Assembly (NCBI GenBank): GCA_027577595.1
Contig: JANBRJ010000007.1
Coordinates: 274,403 to 338,402, forward strand
DNA: 64,000 bases
Direction: 5' to 3'
From: Coemansia sp. RSA 487
Taxonomy: Eukaryota > Kickxellomycota > Kickxellomycetes > Kickxellales > Kickxellaceae
Part shown: piece after piece, positions 20,779 to 30,946 of the stretch
Layout of the letters: each line of letters opens with the position of its first letter
Position numbering within the stretch: the stretch's first letter is position 1
The notes under the pieces: model-generated
What the model was told of the DNA's origin: nothing
What the model saw: only the letters and a program-made list of their open reading frames with translations
Databases searched by the model: none
Position numbers and translations under genes: made by a program

Positions 20779-21744
20779 GTAGTACAAAGACTGGAGAAAT
20801 TCAAGGTGTCAGTTTTTTAAAAAATGGAAGGGAAAAAGGGTAAAGAAGCATGCGGCGCTCACACTCTTTCTTGGGGCAAAGCTACTTTCAGATTATAAAA
20901 GAAATGAAAAGGCTTGGCGCGAACGGCTTGGTTCCAGACAATAAAGTTCAGAGGGCATTCAGCCTCTGCTTCTAATGGGGTTGTTTGTTGTGAGTGCCTG
21001 CGTGTCAACGATAGTTACTTTCAGGAGAGCAGCAAGCTCCGCTGTCCTGGTAGGCAAAAAAGCATAAGCACGAGGAAAGACGGTTGTATCTGCCGGATGA
21101 ACATCACGATGCCTGGCTTGGGTCGCCCATGCACGAGCGCCAATTTCCGCATGATCGAGCAAAATTGAAAGGAAGGGAGGGGGTGCAGCGACCCAGAAAC
21201 ACGACCATGTTCTTCCCCCGCTAGCAGGTTTCTACAGGCAACAAGGCCCGTGACTTTTAATGATATCTCGCCTCGTTTGGAGCAAGAAAGAACGGCCAAT
21301 CCGATTGCTGCAATAGGCAAAAAAGAGCCCTTTTAAAAACCAGAAGCGAAAACCCAGTGGAGCCTTTTTGGGCAATGCTCAGGGGGGAAATATAAAATAT
21401 GTTCGAAAAACGTCTTGTGGCTCTTCAACCATCCCCACCTCTCTTTGCTTTTAATTTTTTATATACTCCATGGTAACTTTGAGTACTCTATGCTCTTTCC
21501 TTTTATTTTTCCTGAATAATATTATTGAACCCCAGCTGCTGCTGAACCTTGACAACGACATACTTCTTGCTATATTAGTACCAGCGCATGTTCTTATTTT
21601 CTATACACTTGCGCTGCCTGCATCTAAAGTCTGTGTGTAAATAACCACTTTTTCGCGTCCTTTATACTTGACCGATTGTCTTCCTTCTTCATCCCCCACC
21701 CCCACAAACACTCGCACGCACATAACAACTTCAGCCTAAATAAA
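20717..21744. other. Intergenic region between divergent genes, with an AAT microsatellite
   Basis: About 1 kb separates the ATPase gene (minus) from the PWWP gene (plus), so both promoters lie here. A TATATA element is near 21460, and the last 100 bases before 21745 are pyrimidine- then A/C-rich. Small frames at 20914-21320 show no features. Confidence 0.45.
20746..20779. repeat. (AAT)n trinucleotide microsatellite
   Basis: About eleven uninterrupted TAA/AAT units lie about 30 bases upstream of the ATPase ATG (minus strand), so in its leader or core promoter. They are likely length-variable. Confidence 0.9.
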
Positions 21745-23616
21745 ATGAACTCTATAGACACCGCAAATACATCTGCGACATCGTCGCCCCAGACAAACAA
21801 GCGTCAATGGCGAGGCCGCGATGTGGTCTTTGTCGACCCGCTGGACGCTTCTGCACCATATTGGTGGCCAGCAATGGTAGTGCCAACAGATGAAATCGAC
21901 GCAACCATGGGGTGCACGCAATTAAGCGAAAACGAGTACCTAGTAAAGTACTTTGAAGACAACAAGTACTCGACGGTTCGGGGCAGCGAGCTCCGGCTGC
22001 TCAACACAGACAAGCCGCCGTTCACCGACTTTGCGGCCTCCGTACCCGGCTTTCTCAAAGACAGGGCCATAAAGAGCGCGCTTTCCTTCTTGCGGTCCGG
22101 CCACATCCATGCCAAGTTCCATTGGCTGAAGTGGCACACGGGCTCGGATACCCTGAAGCTGCCCTTCGCTCTCCGCGAAGAAACAGCCGCTGTCGGCCGC
22201 CCTCTAGATGCTGCATCCTCCCCACTGCCTGCCAGCCCTTCGCGCAGTAGTCGCAGTAGCGATGCGAAGGATGATGCAGATGCTGGTTCTGTTGATGCTG
22301 CAGCAACACAGGAAGCCAGGGGGAACAATGCGCCGGATTCGCCAACCACGCATGCAAACTCAAGTGCTGCCGAGTCCGAAGCTTCTACCTTGGTCTCTGC
22401 AAAGAACGTGCCAGCTGCAGATCCAGCTGATGGCGCTTCTGCGCTACTGTCTGGTGTTCCCCAGCAGAGCACAGGCAACGAAAACGACGATGATAACAAC
22501 AACAGCAGCAGCAGCAACAACGATATTGATAACGACAATGATAACGGCTCTGTAAATTCCGGCGAAGGCGACGACGCTGAGCGGCCAATGCGTTCGCGGC
22601 GCGGCAGACCCAAGACTGGAGCGACCAATCGTCACCGCGCCTCCTCGCGCCCCCGCACCAGACGCAGCAGGAGTGCCTCGATCACCGCTGCTGCTGCTAT
22701 AGCTGCAACAGCAGGCGGAACACGTGCCGCTTCAACAAGATCTAAGTCCAGGTCCCCGCAGCTTTCAGACTCCACAAAGCAGGAAGAAGAAGAAGATGAT
22801 GATGATAACGACGATGGTAGCGACCATGATGCCAAGTCGCCGCGTCGGTCAACCACTGCCAACGAAGAAGATGAGGAAGATGAGGACGAGGACGAGGACG
22901 AGAGCAGTGCTGCTGCTGCCGCCGCCGCCGCCGCCGCCGCCGCTGTGGGTGCTTCTAATACGCCAGCCTCCTCCGGCACCGCAATGCATGGATCCCCCGA
23001 TGGCTCAACCACACCGCCCTCAGAAGACCCCACCCGAACGACACGCCGCCAACCAAATACACCGTCCTCTGGACGCTCGTCACGCCGCTCACGCCTACAG
23101 CAGCAGCAGCAGCAACAACAACAACAACAAAAGACTGCGTCTAGCCCGTCCACCACCAACGGCACAGGCAAGCGCGGACGCCCGCCGCTGTACGCCCGCG
23201 GACAGAACCAAAACGGAAGCAATGCATCGACGCCAGCCAAATCACGGCGCCACCACAATGCGGCGGGGCCAGCTAACCGTCGCGGTGGTGGCGGCGCGTC
23301 GGGCTCACTGTCATCCATGACGATCCCCGACGCTCTATTGGGTGAGATCCCAAAATCCACCACAGGCATAGCCAAGGCCGCCGCCGCCGCCGCCGCCGCC
23401 CTTGCCGAAACACCCGAGACAGATCAGTTGCAGCCCACCGAGCCATCGCGCATACTTGAGATCGCCAAGGAGATTGAGGAGGTTCAAGAGGAGTACAAGC
23501 TATTCCGCTCCCTTGTCCGCAAATCTGCAAGAGATTTGTGGATCGAGCAGGGCAACGAATGGCCTCCCACTCTTGCTACAAACACGCGCTTTGGAAAGCG
23601 TAGAAAGGTTGCTTGA
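21745..23616 (+). CDS. PWWP-domain chromatin protein with AT-hooks
   Basis: The ATG at 21745 is chosen; the open frame begins earlier only at a TTG. It has 623 residues. The N-terminal PWWP-type domain (about 20-105) has RGRDVVFVD, then PYWWPAMVV in place of the PWWP signature, and YLVKYFEDNKY. A low-complexity middle (150-480) carries two AT-hook-like cores, RRGRPK and KRGRPPL, an acidic stretch, a poly-Ala tract (GCC/GCT, 22909-22944) and a poly-Gln tract (CAG/CAA, 23098-23130). The C-terminus is a helical segment (AKEIEEVQEEYKLFRSLVRK) ending in basic GKRRKVA, probably a nuclear signal. PWWP proteins bind methylated histone tails, but I cannot tell which complex this one serves. Confidence 0.8.
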   Translation: MNSIDTANTSATSSPQTNKRQWRGRDVVFVDPLDASAPYWWPAMVVPTDEIDATMGCTQLSENEYLVKYFEDNKYSTVRGSELRLLNTDKPPFTDFAASVPGFLKDRAIKSALSFLRSGHIHAKFHWLKWHTGSDTLKLPFALREETAAVGRPLDAASSPLPASPSRSSRSSDAKDDADAGSVDAAATQEARGNNAPDSPTTHANSSAAESEASTLVSAKNVPAADPADGASALLSGVPQQSTGNENDDDNNNSSSSNNDIDNDNDNGSVNSGEGDDAERPMRSRRGRPKTGATNRHRASSRPRTRRSRSASITAAAAIAATAGGTRAASTRSKSRSPQLSDSTKQEEEEDDDDNDDGSDHDAKSPRRSTTANEEDEEDEDEDEDESSAAAAAAAAAAAAVGASNTPASSGTAMHGSPDGSTTPPSEDPTRTTRRQPNTPSSGRSSRRSRLQQQQQQQQQQQKTASSPSTTNGTGKRGRPPLYARGQNQNGSNASTPAKSRRHHNAAGPANRRGGGGASGSLSSMTIPDALLGEIPKSTTGIAKAAAAAAAALAETPETDQLQPTEPSRILEIAKEIEEVQEEYKLFRSLVRKSARDLWIEQGNEWPPTLATNTRFGKRRKVA

Positions 23617-24029
23617 AGAGTCGTTTTGTTTTGTTTTGTTTTGTTCTGCTTTCCTTTTTGTCTATATTGAAGCTTTTATCATATCTGCACAAGGAGCACC
23701 AAGTACATTTGCCACTTTTTGTTATCACAAAAGTTCTGGCTTTATAAAAAGTCCTCCCCCGATGACATCATCCGAGTCCCACAACCTGAATCTTTGACTG
23801 GCTGCATGCTGTGTTGATCGCCACAGCCTTATAATCGAAAAGAAAAGGGGATTGACAGCCAAAGAAAAAAAAGAGGCTTGGTAATATCGTTCATACTCAA
23901 GACTTTCAATTAGATCAGCTTTTTCTTTGTTACATGTGCATTTTCAAACAGCAAAACGGCAAACAGTTACTCATTCCATTAGAACAATAAGCAAGCAGAC
24001 TCGACGATTGAGAAGGAAGCTCCCCCATC
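23617..24029. other. Intergenic, no gene seen
   Basis: 413 bases after the PWWP gene. It begins with a TTTTG-type pentanucleotide run (about 23624-23645) in the 3' untranslated region and ends as an A-rich leader of the next gene. Confidence 0.4.
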
Positions 24030-24659
24030 ATGGTCAAGCTTACGAAAAGAGATAAAGAAAAAATCCAGCAGGTGCAGGAGATCGAAGCACAGCTTCGGGC
24101 ATCAGCCAATGCAGCGTCGCAAGTAGTGGGATCATGGCTTGGAGACAGCGACAATGACGACGATGAGGGCACAAAAGACGCAAAGGAAGGAGCTGTACAA
24201 CAATCAAAAGTCGCTGTCAAGGCACGGGATGTCTTTCAAGGGCGGCCGGCACGGCTAGGCGTAGGTGCAAAGTTCCTTTCGCACAAGGATATGGTCGAAG
24301 GAAATAGAGGTGGCGACCACGTTGTTTCGTTGGGGCCAGGAGTGCTGACCTCCGAGGAGCTCCGGCTTAAGCGCAGGCTGACCAAAGGAGCAGGAGCTCG
24401 GAAGGATGAGGATGGACCAGGTGGCACAAAACGAACAGCCCAACAAGCAAACAAAGACGATGAAGATGAAGGCGATAGCAAGTCCAAAGTGTTCACGAAA
24501 CAGAGCAAATCCATGTCGACTGTGGATTCAGATCAATCCAAGCCCAAAAAAGCCTATCAGAAAGAATCATCTCATTCAGAGGCGTCCCAGCCGTTCAAAA
24601 AAAAGCAAAAAAGAACCGCTATACTGTTGGATTCTCTCATTCAGCGTCGCAAACGATAA
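24030..24659 (+). CDS. Small basic/acidic nuclear-type protein, possibly DUF3245-like
   Basis: The protein has 209 residues. It starts with a charged helix (KLTKRDKEKIQQVQEIEAQL), followed by an acidic patch (GDSDNDDDEG). The central motif RPARLGVGAKFLSHKDM (about 70-88) resembles the RPxRLGLGA core I recall for the fungal DUF3245 family. The rest is rich in Lys, Ser and Gln and ends KKKQKRTAILLDSLIQRRKR, a strong nuclear/nucleolar-type signal. No catalytic motif is seen. Ribosome biogenesis is a possible setting because of composition only. The family call is moderate. Confidence 0.6.
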   Translation: MVKLTKRDKEKIQQVQEIEAQLRASANAASQVVGSWLGDSDNDDDEGTKDAKEGAVQQSKVAVKARDVFQGRPARLGVGAKFLSHKDMVEGNRGGDHVVSLGPGVLTSEELRLKRRLTKGAGARKDEDGPGGTKRTAQQANKDDEDEGDSKSKVFTKQSKSMSTVDSDQSKPKKAYQKESSHSEASQPFKKKQKRTAILLDSLIQRRKR

Positions 24660-26029
24660 GCCAAAGCTACGGCATTCTATTTTTAGCAGCGTTATACACA
24701 GCAAGAACAATACACTATAGAATCCTAGAACCATTTTCATGTTCTACACGGTGCAAAATGTAAATAAAATCGCTGGTTATAGCTCGTCATTTTTTCGTAT
24801 ATTGCAACAATATACAATGTCTATTTGCGTCATCTAAAATCGATGCTAAAGAGAGTGCGACTTTAATCAACATTTAGCAAATGATTGCCTAAACATTGAA
24901 TGTCTTTGTTTTTCTTGGCGGAGTGAGAAAAATAAAGTTGCACGGAAGAAAGTATTTCAATTCAACTCAATTCAATACTACCAAAGGGAAATATGCAATT
25001 TTTCCAGGCAATATGTTTCTTACGCTTGGCAGGCTTTGAATGAAATGCACAGTGGCTCAAAAGTGGCTCAGACACGAGTAAAATAGGGATTTGTTTGGAA
25101 CTAGCGAACAGAAAGAAAAATAAAAAAGAAACTAGAAAACAGACTGAAGCTGAAGCCTCGTTCTGTCAGCTGTTGTGTATCGTAGAATCAAAATTGTACC
25201 GATTGTTACTCCGAAAAAGGAAAGCTGATGTATTTTGCTGGTTAGAATAATGTCACAAATGGCATGGATGTAAATAAATGTACATTTTTGTTTATCTATG
25301 CTGGAGAAAAGTGTAACGATATTTTTTGCTGCTTTTGGTGAAACAAGCGATACGAACAATATGTAGCCACTTGGCTTGTTTTTCTTGTAGCGACAAAGCT
25401 CCCTAGAATCCCTCAATATTAATGTTTTTGAAACTGTATTGCACAATATTGATCACTTTGTGTTTTTTCATGTTCTTGCGCTAAATATGGCAAGCGACAA
25501 TAGCAGAAAAACTGTTTGCTCATGTATTTGACAAAGGCATGCATCATTATTTTTGACCAGAAATGGAATAGGAGTAAACAAGAGTCGTAGGAGTCACAAA
25601 CGTAGTCTCGACTAAAAGACGAAAGTGTGGATGCTTCAGTTCTCGTTGCTGTGACTCTCAACAGGATAAAACGGCTCCAACATCCCAGCCCAAGACTCCC
25701 TTCTCTCCCTAGAATCCCTCAGACACTACACTCTTTTCTCCCTCCTATTCTCATACAAACAAGAACACTAACGATCCCTCTTTTTCTTGAACTGGACTTT
25801 AGGAACCCTGTGCCATTTTCCCTATTCATTTATATTAGAGCATCCTGTTGGTTGAAACCTACATACACTCCGCCTTCCAACTCACATTTATATAAACCTG
25901 AACCTGCCACCCTCTCCTCCTACCGTGGATCAGTTTAAAGACATTCGACATCTACGTTAGTTATTCTTCCATCTATCAGTTCATCCTTTTAGGCTACCAC
26001 CGCCCATCCCATCTGATATTTTTGCAAAA
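24660..26029. other. Intergenic region with long C/T-rich leader
   Basis: About 1.37 kb. From about 25680 to 26029 the plus strand is strongly pyrimidine-rich (repeated CCCTCTC/TCCTCC), as in leaders of strongly expressed fungal genes. TTTATATAAAC at 25888-25898 is a TATA-like site. The earlier part is AT-rich, with short frames (25132-25446, 25419-25661) that show nothing. Confidence 0.4.
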
Positions 26030-26545
26030 ATGAGGATTGTTACTGCGCTTGCTGCGATCGCCGCGGTTGCAGCTGCTGGCGAGGCTCATTACGAAGCCCA
26101 TCCTGCCCCTGGCCAGGAGATTGCTCACCCATTGCCGCCGCCTCCACCTGCTGCTGTACTGCCAAACCATGAGGAACATCCGGTCGGATACGAAGAGCAT
26201 CCGATTGTGCCACCACCTCCTCCGCCGCCGCCGCCGCATGCTGAGCTGCCGCACCATGAGGAGCACCCGGCTGGATACGAAGCGCACCCACCACCTCCGG
26301 CTCCTCACGCCGAGTTGCCGCACCATGAGGAACACCCAGCTCCTCCGCCGCCGCCGCCACATGCTGAGTTGCCACACCATGAGGAGCACCCAGCTGGATA
26401 TGAGGCGCATCCACCACCTCCGGTTCCTCACGCCGAGTTGCCGCACCACGAGGAGCTTCCGGCTCCTGGAGGTTACGAGGCTGCTGGCCCAGCCCACATT
26501 AACCCTGGCGGTCCTGCATATGTGGCGAATGCTCCCCACTTCTAA
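26030..26545 (+). CDS. Small secreted His/Pro/Glu-rich tandem repeat protein
   Basis: The protein has 171 residues. Residues 1-18 (MRIVTALAAIAAVAAAGEA) form a signal peptide. The mature part has four copies of HAELPHHEE, alternating with EHPAGYEAHPPPP and Pro runs, and two degenerate earlier copies (EHPVGYEEHPI). It ends GPAYVANAPHF without a hydrophobic tail. His is frequent and paired (HH, HxEH), so metal binding is plausible. A structural wall protein or secreted effector is also possible. No known family is recognised, but the leader, TATA-like site and start context suggest a well-expressed gene. Confidence 0.75.
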   Translation: MRIVTALAAIAAVAAAGEAHYEAHPAPGQEIAHPLPPPPPAAVLPNHEEHPVGYEEHPIVPPPPPPPPPHAELPHHEEHPAGYEAHPPPPAPHAELPHHEEHPAPPPPPPHAELPHHEEHPAGYEAHPPPPVPHAELPHHEELPAPGGYEAAGPAHINPGGPAYVANAPHF

Positions 26546-26821
26546 GAAGCCGAAAGTAGCATCCAGTCTATTCATAAGTTTGTTTTTTTTCAGTTCTTTC
26601 AAACATCTCTAAGCAAAGAAAAAATGTTTTTACAATATCCCAATGCAAATTTTGATGAAGCTCTTCTTTAATAATATCATTTTGGTATTTAGATTTATTT
26701 TAAAAAATGGCATTCGTAACATAAATGTTGTATCTTCCAAGGTTTTTACAACTTATAAAAATATGAAGGTATGGCAATTAAAAAAGAAATATCGACAATC
26801 ATTTTGAAAAAAAAAAACATT

Positions 26822-29143
26822 TTACTCGCCGTTGCTTGACTCATCAGCCCACGAGGACGCGTCATATGGGCTGCTCTCGCTGAGCTCAGACTCCTGGTCG
26901 GCAGCAAACTGGTCGAGGGAATCCAGCGTGTTCTGGATCTTCTTCACAATAGCCTTGCGTTTGTCACGGACTGCCAGATCACCGTAGCTAAGAATCTCGT
27001 CCAGCTTTAACAACAGCCTTTGTAAGATCTCTTGATACTCGTGGAAAGTGGAGTTGCTGCGGTTATATGCTAGCTTGAGATGACCATTCTTGTCCGCCAC
27101 AAATGATAGCTGGGTGTCGCGTAGCCGCCTGTTGTAGTCCTCGCGCACTGTGTCCAGCTCTTTGCCAATCTCGTGCAACTTTCCAAGAGATTCTCTGATC
27201 TGTTGCGCACGCTCCTCGTTTTCAGCTGCTGCAGCCTGTTCTTCCGCTGTTGTTGCTTCTGGCTGGACTGCTTTGTCAGCAGCGCTTTCCTTTGGCTTGC
27301 GTGCCTCCTGTTGCTGGGAATAATCATGCTGTGTGTCGAGATGACGCTTACGACCACCCTGGCCAGCTGCTGTCTCCTCCTGCTGTGTGACGACACTCTT
27401 CTTATGACGGCGGTTACGGCGATGTTTGCGGTTACGACGTGCACTGCCAAACGGCCCACTGCCAGCTTCATTCTGCATGTCTTCGAGCTGACACTTGCAG
27501 TTGTTCAGCAGCTGCGAAAACTCGCTATCAGAATGTTCATGCTGCTGCTGCTGCTCCAAACTACGGGCTGTGGCATCGTCGTTGTCGACATCCATTGCTG
27601 TTCCGCTAGTATCGCCGCCAGTGGTGGCAGCAGCTTCATGGCGAGCCTTTTCGCTAGCTTTGTCAGCTGCAGGGCTCCACATTTCATCACCATTGTCGTC
27701 GCGACTGCCTAGCAATGGACTAAGCGACAAGAACATGTTGTCATCGTTCAGGTTGGCAATGCGGTTGCGCAGGGACTGTGCGGCCTTGCGGTAGTCTGTG
27801 GGTTCTTCAACCTCGACAGATGCTTCTTCGGGCTTGCTGTCTTCAAGAACTTGCGGCTGGGAGGGTTGCATAGGCTCTGCTGAAGGCACTTCAACAACAT
27901 TCACTTTGACATTGTTTCCTGCATCACTAGGCTTCCTCTCCTTGGCTTCGCCGAGGGGTGCTTTCGAAACAGGAATCTGCTTCTGCCGAGGTTGCTGTTG
28001 CCGTACTGAGGACCGGCGGCGCGCAAGACTCTCTTCATCTTCTTCGGCGCCAATCTCGTCGAGTCTGTTGCGCACAACACGCAGAACATTGTCGATCATG
28101 CTTTGGTCCGCGTTTGGGCCGCGCAGAACTAGTGGAGACGACGAAACAAAAGAAGAAGTAGCATGCGACGGTTGCTCAGGCGACATTTTCTGCTTGCTCT
28201 CATCGTTATCAGCTGGAAGGGGAGCAGGAGCAGGAGCAGGAGCAGGGGCAGGGGCAGGGGCAGGGACATCTTTTGCAGCTGACGGTAACTGCGCTGTTGC
28301 CGTTTGAATAGCGCTGTCCTTTGCTCCATTAGCATTCCCTCCGCTGCCAAAGTATGCGTCGAGGAGCTCGCCTAGCGCGTTCTTTTGCGCACGCTTGCTG
28401 GCGATCTCGTCCTGCGTGTTCAGCTGGTTGTTGAGAATATGGTTGAAGAAATGGAATGGTGGATAGAATATAACCTCTTCATCTTCTTCATCGTCCATAT
28501 CGCTGCTATCTGTGTTGTCTCGCTGGCGTTTGATAGCCTGGTCTTTCGCTTCTGCTGCTTCTGCTGCTGCCGCTGTCGCTGCTTCTTTGATTGCAGCTCT
28601 TTTGGCTTTGGCCTCTTGCGCTGCCTTTTGGGCCATCTTGTACTGGTCGATCTGCTTCGTGCGCTCCTCTTCTGCTAGCCTAGCCAAGTACGCGCTCCGT
28701 GCACGCTGCGCAGCCTGTCTCGCATGCACTTGACGCTGCCTCTCTAAATACCTTTGGTACTCGTTCAGCTGCCGCTCCCTTTTCTGATGCTCGCGCAGCT
28801 GTTCAGCCAAAAGGGAGCGCTGGAGCTGTGTCTGAGCACGCTGCTGCTGGAGGCTGCGCATTTGTGCTTGGATGTCAATCAGTGGCGAGCTGGAGTAAGC
28901 TGAGCGGAGCGCATGCAGTGCGTCGAATGAAAAACTGCCGTCGTAGTCGTCGTCATCGACGAAGCGGATGAACGGGTATCCGGGGACTGAGCGCTCAGCG
29001 CGATGTGGAGTGGGGTGCTGGCCAGCAAGAATAGAAGCACCACCGCTGCCTCTACCTTCGGTCCATGTTTGTCGCTTGGGCGCATTGCTTGAGGAGTACA
29101 GCCGGATAGGCACAACTGTATCGTCATCCAGAAAGAACTGCAT
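26822..29143 (-). CDS. BAG-domain Hsp70 co-chaperone with N-terminal coiled coil
   Basis: The ATG at 29143 (MQFFLDDDTVVPI) is preferred to the frame start at 29452, giving 773 residues. Residues about 75-230 form a long Gln/Arg/Ala coiled coil. A conserved-looking segment, FYPPFHFFNHILNNQL, follows at about 230. The middle is low complexity with a Pro-Ala dipeptide run. The C-terminal BAG domain (about 650-740) has IRESLGKLHEIGKELDTV and FHEYQEILQRLLLKLDEIL, then VRDKRKAIVKKIQNTLDSLD. The BAG domain binds the Hsp70 ATPase domain and promotes nucleotide exchange. FHFFNHILN and the coiled coil may bind clients or partners. No membrane segment is seen. Confidence 0.8.
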   Translation of the reverse strand: MQFFLDDDTVVPIRLYSSSNAPKRQTWTEGRGSGGASILAGQHPTPHRAERSVPGYPFIRFVDDDDYDGSFSFDALHALRSAYSSSPLIDIQAQMRSLQQQRAQTQLQRSLLAEQLREHQKRERQLNEYQRYLERQRQVHARQAAQRARSAYLARLAEEERTKQIDQYKMAQKAAQEAKAKRAAIKEAATAAAAEAAEAKDQAIKRQRDNTDSSDMDDEEDEEVIFYPPFHFFNHILNNQLNTQDEIASKRAQKNALGELLDAYFGSGGNANGAKDSAIQTATAQLPSAAKDVPAPAPAPAPAPAPAPLPADNDESKQKMSPEQPSHATSSFVSSSPLVLRGPNADQSMIDNVLRVVRNRLDEIGAEEDEESLARRRSSVRQQQPRQKQIPVSKAPLGEAKERKPSDAGNNVKVNVVEVPSAEPMQPSQPQVLEDSKPEEASVEVEEPTDYRKAAQSLRNRIANLNDDNMFLSLSPLLGSRDDNGDEMWSPAADKASEKARHEAAATTGGDTSGTAMDVDNDDATARSLEQQQQHEHSDSEFSQLLNNCKCQLEDMQNEAGSGPFGSARRNRKHRRNRRHKKSVVTQQEETAAGQGGRKRHLDTQHDYSQQQEARKPKESAADKAVQPEATTAEEQAAAAENEERAQQIRESLGKLHEIGKELDTVREDYNRRLRDTQLSFVADKNGHLKLAYNRSNSTFHEYQEILQRLLLKLDEILSYGDLAVRDKRKAIVKKIQNTLDSLDQFAADQESELSESSPYDASSWADESSNGE
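28213..28266 (-). repeat. GGAGCA/GGGGCA hexanucleotide repeat in the BAG gene
   Basis: About eight tandem units code the Pro-Ala dipeptide run (PAPAPAPA) in the BAG protein. The units shift from GGAGCA to GGGGCA, suggesting expansion of two sub-blocks. Confidence 0.85.
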
Positions 29144-29774
29144 TCTTGGGACAAGTGAAGTGTGCTTGTTTTGATGGACTGCGTGGGGGGCAATGGATAG
29201 TATAGCTCGGGTACAGTATAGCGGAGAACGTCCAGAGAATGTATCAGAGAAAAACACAAGTGGTAAGTTTGAAGTATGGAATGAAAGAAAAGAAAGAAGT
29301 GAAATACCAAAGGGACTGCTCCGAGATGTTGAACTTTTTATATACCAGTAGGCTGAGGGAGAGGGGGAGATGATTTTTGCACAGTTGCACAGTGTGTTTG
29401 TCAGCCATTTTATGTGTGTATGATGACGTTTCAGTTGCGGAGCTCGGTTCACAGCCTAAAATAAAAAAACAAAAAACTCAATGTTGAGAAAAGAGTTTGT
29501 CGAAGTTTAAAGAAAGGGCTAGAGCAGCCTGGACTCGTCTCCATTCTTCCATTCTGAGAATCCCCCAGAATATTCCAGAACATAAAAAGAAATATTTCCA
29601 ACTTCCGCGCCCTGACCCACTAGCGCCATGTAAGCTAATTGAGAAAACTTGCTGCGCACAGCCAAAAAAAAGAAATCAGCCACTTTTCCAATTGATTACA
29701 AATTGCCCAAACAAGCACAAAACCTAAAACTTTTGGAAAAGATGTTTACTAGTAGAAAATATATGCATTTGTTC
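29144..29774. other. Intergenic region: BAG gene promoter and START gene 3' flank
   Basis: 631 bases. A TTTTTATATA element at about 29336-29345 (read on the minus strand) lies about 195 bases upstream of the BAG-gene ATG. The rest is A-rich. A small frame at 29497-29930 is not supported. Confidence 0.4.
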
Positions 29775-30893
29775 CTATCTTCGGATTACGGACCGCCGCC
29801 AGCGCCGCTCGCCAAGGACAATAGACACTACAATCGATGTTATTGCGGCAATGACAGCTGGCGTCGCATAGCGCATGATAACTTTAAACCAAGCAGACCA
29901 ACTGCCGTTGCTCCAGCGACGTCTAACTAATGTCGATGCTGCTGTAGTTGCAGATTGCTGACGATCGATGCCATCCCGAGTGCCCTGGACGGCTATGGTT
30001 TGTTCGGTGGTAGCAGCAGTTGTTTGGCCCATCGTACGAGCAGCAAGATTGCCATTATTTGCATCTTTGGGGCAGGCTACCCGGGCAAGCAGCTGTGACT
30101 CGGTGGAAAGCGGCATTGCAGCTAGCTGGCCGCACACCTTGGTCAGTGAGCGCGGCAGAGCTTGCGTGGCAATGAACTTGAGTACGCTGCTGGGGATCCA
30201 GCCCTTCAAGTCACCATCAGCGATCTGGACGACCTTGCACCACTTGTCGCCATCCAGTCCAAGCCTTGCCTTGTCCTCTTGTAGCGCATCGGTGATTAGC
30301 TGGCCGGCAATTCCAGCCTCCATGCGCACAATGCCATGAGCAGTGTCCTCGGGAATCCGGCTGTCCTCGACGCTCTGGCTAACGTTTAAATATCCTCTTT
30401 TCTTTCCGCCATCTATGGAGTTGTTAATATCAACTTTGGTGATACGCGCAAGCAGCACAGAGTCCCGGGCAGATGTTGGCCAAATGGCTTTCATCTTGAC
30501 ATAGTGGATGGCATCGCCATGGCCCAACTTCTCGACCACCTTTGCAGAGTCTGTCAGCTCGTCCCATTCGGACCTACGCGTCACGTCGGCAAGAAGATCA
30601 AATGCGGTTTCCGGGGTTGTTGGTGCATAAAACGTAACACGGAAGCAGAAGGGCTTTGTCGCATGGCCCTGGATCGTGATCGGATACGGGTCCGTCAGTG
30701 AGACCAGTGGCGTCCATGGGCTGTCTTCGGGCTCATTTCCATGTTGCGTCGCCATCTGCATGAACATTTTCTCCATGTTGGTGCACTTTTCCATATATTT
30801 GTGTTGCACTCCGCTGGAAGCTGCATTGCGGTTCTGCGTCTGTTCGGGTGTCTGTTCGAGTGTCTGTTCGAGTGTCTGTGCGTCAACTACCAT
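29775..30893 (-). CDS. START lipid-binding domain protein with C-terminal membrane anchor
   Basis: From the ATG at 30893 it has 372 residues. Residues about 50-255 form a START/Bet v1-like domain: PFCFRVTFYAPTTPETAFDL, then RRSEWDELTDSAKVVEKL, HYVKMKAIWPTSARDSVLL, and the late DLKGWIPSSVLKFIATQALP helix that caps the pocket. A Thr/Ala-rich linker leads to a single hydrophobic segment (YATPAVIAAITSIVVSIVLG, about 340-362) and a basic end, so it is probably tail-anchored. START proteins carry a sterol, phospholipid or ceramide between membranes; the ligand is unknown. The N-terminus has a repeated EQTLEQTPEQT. It may be spliced to exons upstream (see the next feature). Confidence 0.8.
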   Translation of the reverse strand: MVVDAQTLEQTLEQTPEQTQNRNAASSGVQHKYMEKCTNMEKMFMQMATQHGNEPEDSPWTPLVSLTDPYPITIQGHATKPFCFRVTFYAPTTPETAFDLLADVTRRSEWDELTDSAKVVEKLGHGDAIHYVKMKAIWPTSARDSVLLARITKVDINNSIDGGKKRGYLNVSQSVEDSRIPEDTAHGIVRMEAGIAGQLITDALQEDKARLGLDGDKWCKVVQIADGDLKGWIPSSVLKFIATQALPRSLTKVCGQLAAMPLSTESQLLARVACPKDANNGNLAARTMGQTTAATTEQTIAVQGTRDGIDRQQSATTAASTLVRRRWSNGSWSAWFKVIMRYATPAVIAAITSIVVSIVLGERRWRRSVIRR

Positions 30894-30946
30894 TCCTCAT
30901 CGATTGTCCAAAAAAAAAGTTCACATCGCATATGTATTATTAGATG

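Noticed and set aside
22632-23375. 247-residue minus-strand frame in the PWWP gene
   Set aside because: It is the complement of its low-complexity tracts, without any motif.
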